From positions 1-7,709 of the forward strand of contig JAAURO010000067.1 in NCBI GenBank assembly GCA_012032215.1: a DNA stretch of 7,709 nucleotides. The letters are read 5' to 3'. How positions within the stretch are numbered: the first letter of the stretch is position 1; each line of letters begins with the position of its first letter. The position numbers and the translations under genes are program-made. This document shows positions 6,128 through 7,709 of this stretch, piece by piece. This DNA is from Limnobacter sp. GTDB taxonomy: Bacteria; Pseudomonadota; Gammaproteobacteria; Burkholderiales; Burkholderiaceae_B. The notes beneath the pieces are model-generated. The model was not told the origin of the DNA, did not search any database, and worked only from the letters and a program-made list of their open reading frames with translations.

Positions 6128-6657
6128 TCGGCTACCTTTTGAGAGTCGTATTCGGGTTGGCATTTGGGAAAGCGCAGGCCTGCCCACTCTGTGTAATCTG
6201 ACATGTTGCAATTAAGCTTGATGCATTTTTCGGGTGTTTCTGAGCGCTCATAGAAATCATTCTTTTGGAAGCTCCAGAGGCCGTATTTTTGATTGTCATG
6301 ATCGGCATAAATACTTTGAAGAATCATCGGATTCGCCGACAACAAATCCGGGCGGAACAGCCTTCTTTCTTCCACGGCGTCGAAGTGGAATTTGCCGGTG
6401 GCATCGGTGCGGGTGGTGCGCACCAGTTTGTCGTCTTTGAAGCCGCCGCTGTACAGGGTTTGCACAACTTCTACGCCGGGCATGGGTTTGCCTTGGTACA
6501 GCAGTTGCCCTTCTACGGGCGATGAATACACTATTTTTTTAAACATGAATGCCTCTGCTGCGGTGGGGGCGCTGGCCCCGGCTAAACCCATACACAGGCA
6601 CACGGTTGTGCGCCAGAAAGCAGTCCGCCAGAAACCAGCCCGGCGTGCAAGCGGCAT
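6124..6657 (-). CDS. DUF6795-like protein with putative signal peptide
   Basis: From ATG 6657 the product is 177 residues. The mature part opens with FKKIVYSSPVEGQLLYQGKP and continues with PGVEVVQTLY and a TDATGKFHFDAV segment. This is the layout of a small beta-sandwich domain of the carboxypeptidase-regulatory type and, from memory, of DUF6795. A C-x-L-N-C motif (CIKLNC) follows near the C-terminus. Two starts are possible. ATG 6657 adds an Arg-rich N-region, a hydrophobic stretch around TVCLCMGLAGASA and an AEA cleavage site, together a plausible Sec signal peptide, but it has no clear Shine-Dalgarno. ATG 6546 (140 residues) has GAGG five bases upstream and starts at MFKK. The longer open frame to 6750 begins with TTG and is unlikely. 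The stop overlaps the 58-residue ORF as ATGA. No function is known for the domain family; a periplasmic or secreted binding role is only a guess. Confidence 0.65.
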   Translation of the reverse strand: MPLARRAGFWRTAFWRTTVCLCMGLAGASAPTAAEAFMFKKIVYSSPVEGQLLYQGKPMPGVEVVQTLYSGGFKDDKLVRTTRTDATGKFHFDAVEERRLFRPDLLSANPMILQSIYADHDNQKYGLWSFQKNDFYERSETPEKCIKLNCNMSDYTEWAGLRFPKCQPEYDSQKVAE

Positions 6658-6936
6658 CAGCGGGGCACGCGCTACACTGCGTATTGTCGGTAGTGGTGTA
6701 CGCGTTTTGCTTGGGGGAAAAACATGGCTGTTGCGGGTCTTGTGCACCAAACCGCAACCTTAGCATGGCCTGTCGGAAAACAGAAAAAATCGGCCAGTGT
6801 TTCATCCGTGCGGGTTAGCTATTGCCCAGGCCAACTGGACAGCAAGCCCTGCTTCTGTCACCATGCGGCCTGCAATTTGCCTTTTGTGCCAGCTGCTTAG
6901 CATCTTTTACCTTCTGATATTTTCTAAGCGTCCAAC
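6658..6936. other. Divergent intergenic region between the DUF6795-like gene and the SulP gene
   Basis: This stretch must hold the promoters of both outward-facing genes, but I see no strong -35/-10 pair on either strand. Weak candidates upstream of the transporter are TTGCCT (6877-6882) and the A/T-rich TGATAT (6915-6920), which are not properly spaced with each other. A small AGCA/TGCT hairpin lies near 6841-6853. No convincing ORF is present beyond the N-terminal extension frame of the minus-strand gene. Confidence 0.4.
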
Positions 6937-7709
6937 ATGAACATCGTCGTAAAACACTTTCAGCCCCAAGTCATTAAAACCAATTTGCTCAGCGGCCTTA
7001 CTGTGGCCCTGGCCATGGTGCCAGAAGCCATTGCGTTTGCCCTTATTGCGCAGGTTTCGCCCCTAACCGGCTTGTATGCTGCGTTTCTGGTTTGTTTGAT
7101 TACCTCGGCAATTGGCGGCAGGCCAGGCATGATTTCGGGTGCTGCTGGCGCGCTGGCCGTGGTTATGGTGGCGCTGGTGGTGCAACATGGTGCGCAATAC
7201 CTGTTTGCCACCGTGGTGTTAATGGGTGTGTTGCAACTGCTGTTTGCCGCGGCACGGCTGGGCAAGTTTATTCGCATGGTGCCCTACAGCGTCATGCTGG
7301 GTTTTGTGAATGGATTGGCGATTGTTATTTTTCTGGCACAGTTTGCCCATTTCAGAACACTGGACGCTGATGGCGCAGTGCATTGGATGTCAGGCGAAAG
7401 CCTCTCCATGATGGGTGCGTTGGTGGTGCTTACCATGGCCATTATTTACCTGCTGCCTAGGCTTACCAAAGCGGTGCCCTCTACCCTGGCTGCCATTGCA
7501 TGCGTATCGGTGGGGGTAATCGCTCTGGGCGTGAACACCAAAACCGTAGGTGATTTGGGTTCCATTGCGGGTGGGCTGCCCACTTTTTCGGTGCCGCAAG
7601 TACCCTGGAGCCTGGAAACCCTTGGCATTGTGCTGCCCTATGCATTGATTTTGGCCGCCATTGGCCTGATAGAAAGCCTGCTTACGCTAAACCTCATCGA
7701 TGACATGAC
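6937..7709 (+). CDS. SulP-family inorganic anion transporter, N-terminal part (runs off the window)
   Basis: The first 257 residues of a SulP (SLC26-like) membrane transporter, a family moving sulfate, bicarbonate or dicarboxylates by proton or sodium coupling. The frame is open from ATG 6937 to the window end. An in-frame TAA at 6925-6927 makes this the only ATG. SulP hallmarks are the first segment SGLTVALAMVPEAIAFALIAQV (about residues 19-40) followed by SPLTGLYAAF, GGRPGMISGAAGAL (60-73) forming the third helix region, MVPYSVMLGFVNGLAIVIF (114-132), and ESLLTLNLIDDM at 246-257. The last block is conserved before the cytoplasmic loop. Several further hydrophobic segments lie between (about 160-173 and 184-197). 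The C-terminal STAS domain, if present, is outside the window. The ribosome binding site is weak. The substrate cannot be told from this part. Confidence 0.92.
   Translation, partial: MNIVVKHFQPQVIKTNLLSGLTVALAMVPEAIAFALIAQVSPLTGLYAAFLVCLITSAIGGRPGMISGAAGALAVVMVALVVQHGAQYLFATVVLMGVLQLLFAAARLGKFIRMVPYSVMLGFVNGLAIVIFLAQFAHFRTLDADGAVHWMSGESLSMMGALVVLTMAIIYLLPRLTKAVPSTLAAIACVSVGVIALGVNTKTVGDLGSIAGGLPTFSVPQVPWSLETLGIVLPYALILAAIGLIESLLTLNLIDDM

Noticed and set aside
6580..6640. Short internal repeat giving FWRTAFWRT in the DUF6795-like leader
   Set aside because: Two imperfect copies of about 15 bases inside the putative signal peptide, too short to interpret.

Overview
The window looks like a piece of a moderate-GC betaproteobacterial (probably Burkholderiales) chromosome. 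This rests on the type of the 5S rRNA 3' end at the left edge, the bacterial type A RNase P RNA, and housekeeping proteins that read as betaproteobacterial. No genus can be assigned from sequence alone. No CRISPR array, insertion sequence, tRNA or clearly novel multi-gene system was found. The least explained part is a small two-gene unit between rnpB and the right-hand transporter gene.

Layout from left to right. Bases 1-79 are the 3' end of a 5S rRNA gene, closing an rRNA operon that enters from the left. A hairpin terminator follows at 94-121 and can work in both directions. Converging on it from the right is a minus-strand M20-family amidohydrolase gene (1371 to 140), broken by one missing base near 945. 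Next, on the plus strand, come a putative zinc aminopeptidase lipoprotein (1577-2704), a glycerate 2-kinase (2826-4189, also broken by one missing base, near 3888) and dihydroorotase pyrC (4179-5339). The kinase and pyrC overlap by 11 bases and pyrC has a strong ribosome binding site. Then follows rnpB (about 5477-5875) with a well-placed sigma70-type promoter.

Right of rnpB are two overlapping minus-strand genes: a secreted or cytosolic DUF6795-like protein (6657 to 6124) and an unrecognised 58-residue ORF (6127 to 5951). The two share an ATGA stop/start. Diverging from them is the start of a SulP-family anion transporter (6937 to the window end), cut off by the window edge.

Functionally this is mostly housekeeping: rRNA, tRNA 5' maturation, de novo pyrimidine synthesis (PyrC), glycerate assimilation into 2-phosphoglycerate, peptide or N-acyl amino acid hydrolysis, and anion uptake. 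The two frameshifts have the same form, one T short in a T run on the coding strand. That pattern suggests base-calling errors, or less likely two real pseudogenes, so both genes are described as if restored.
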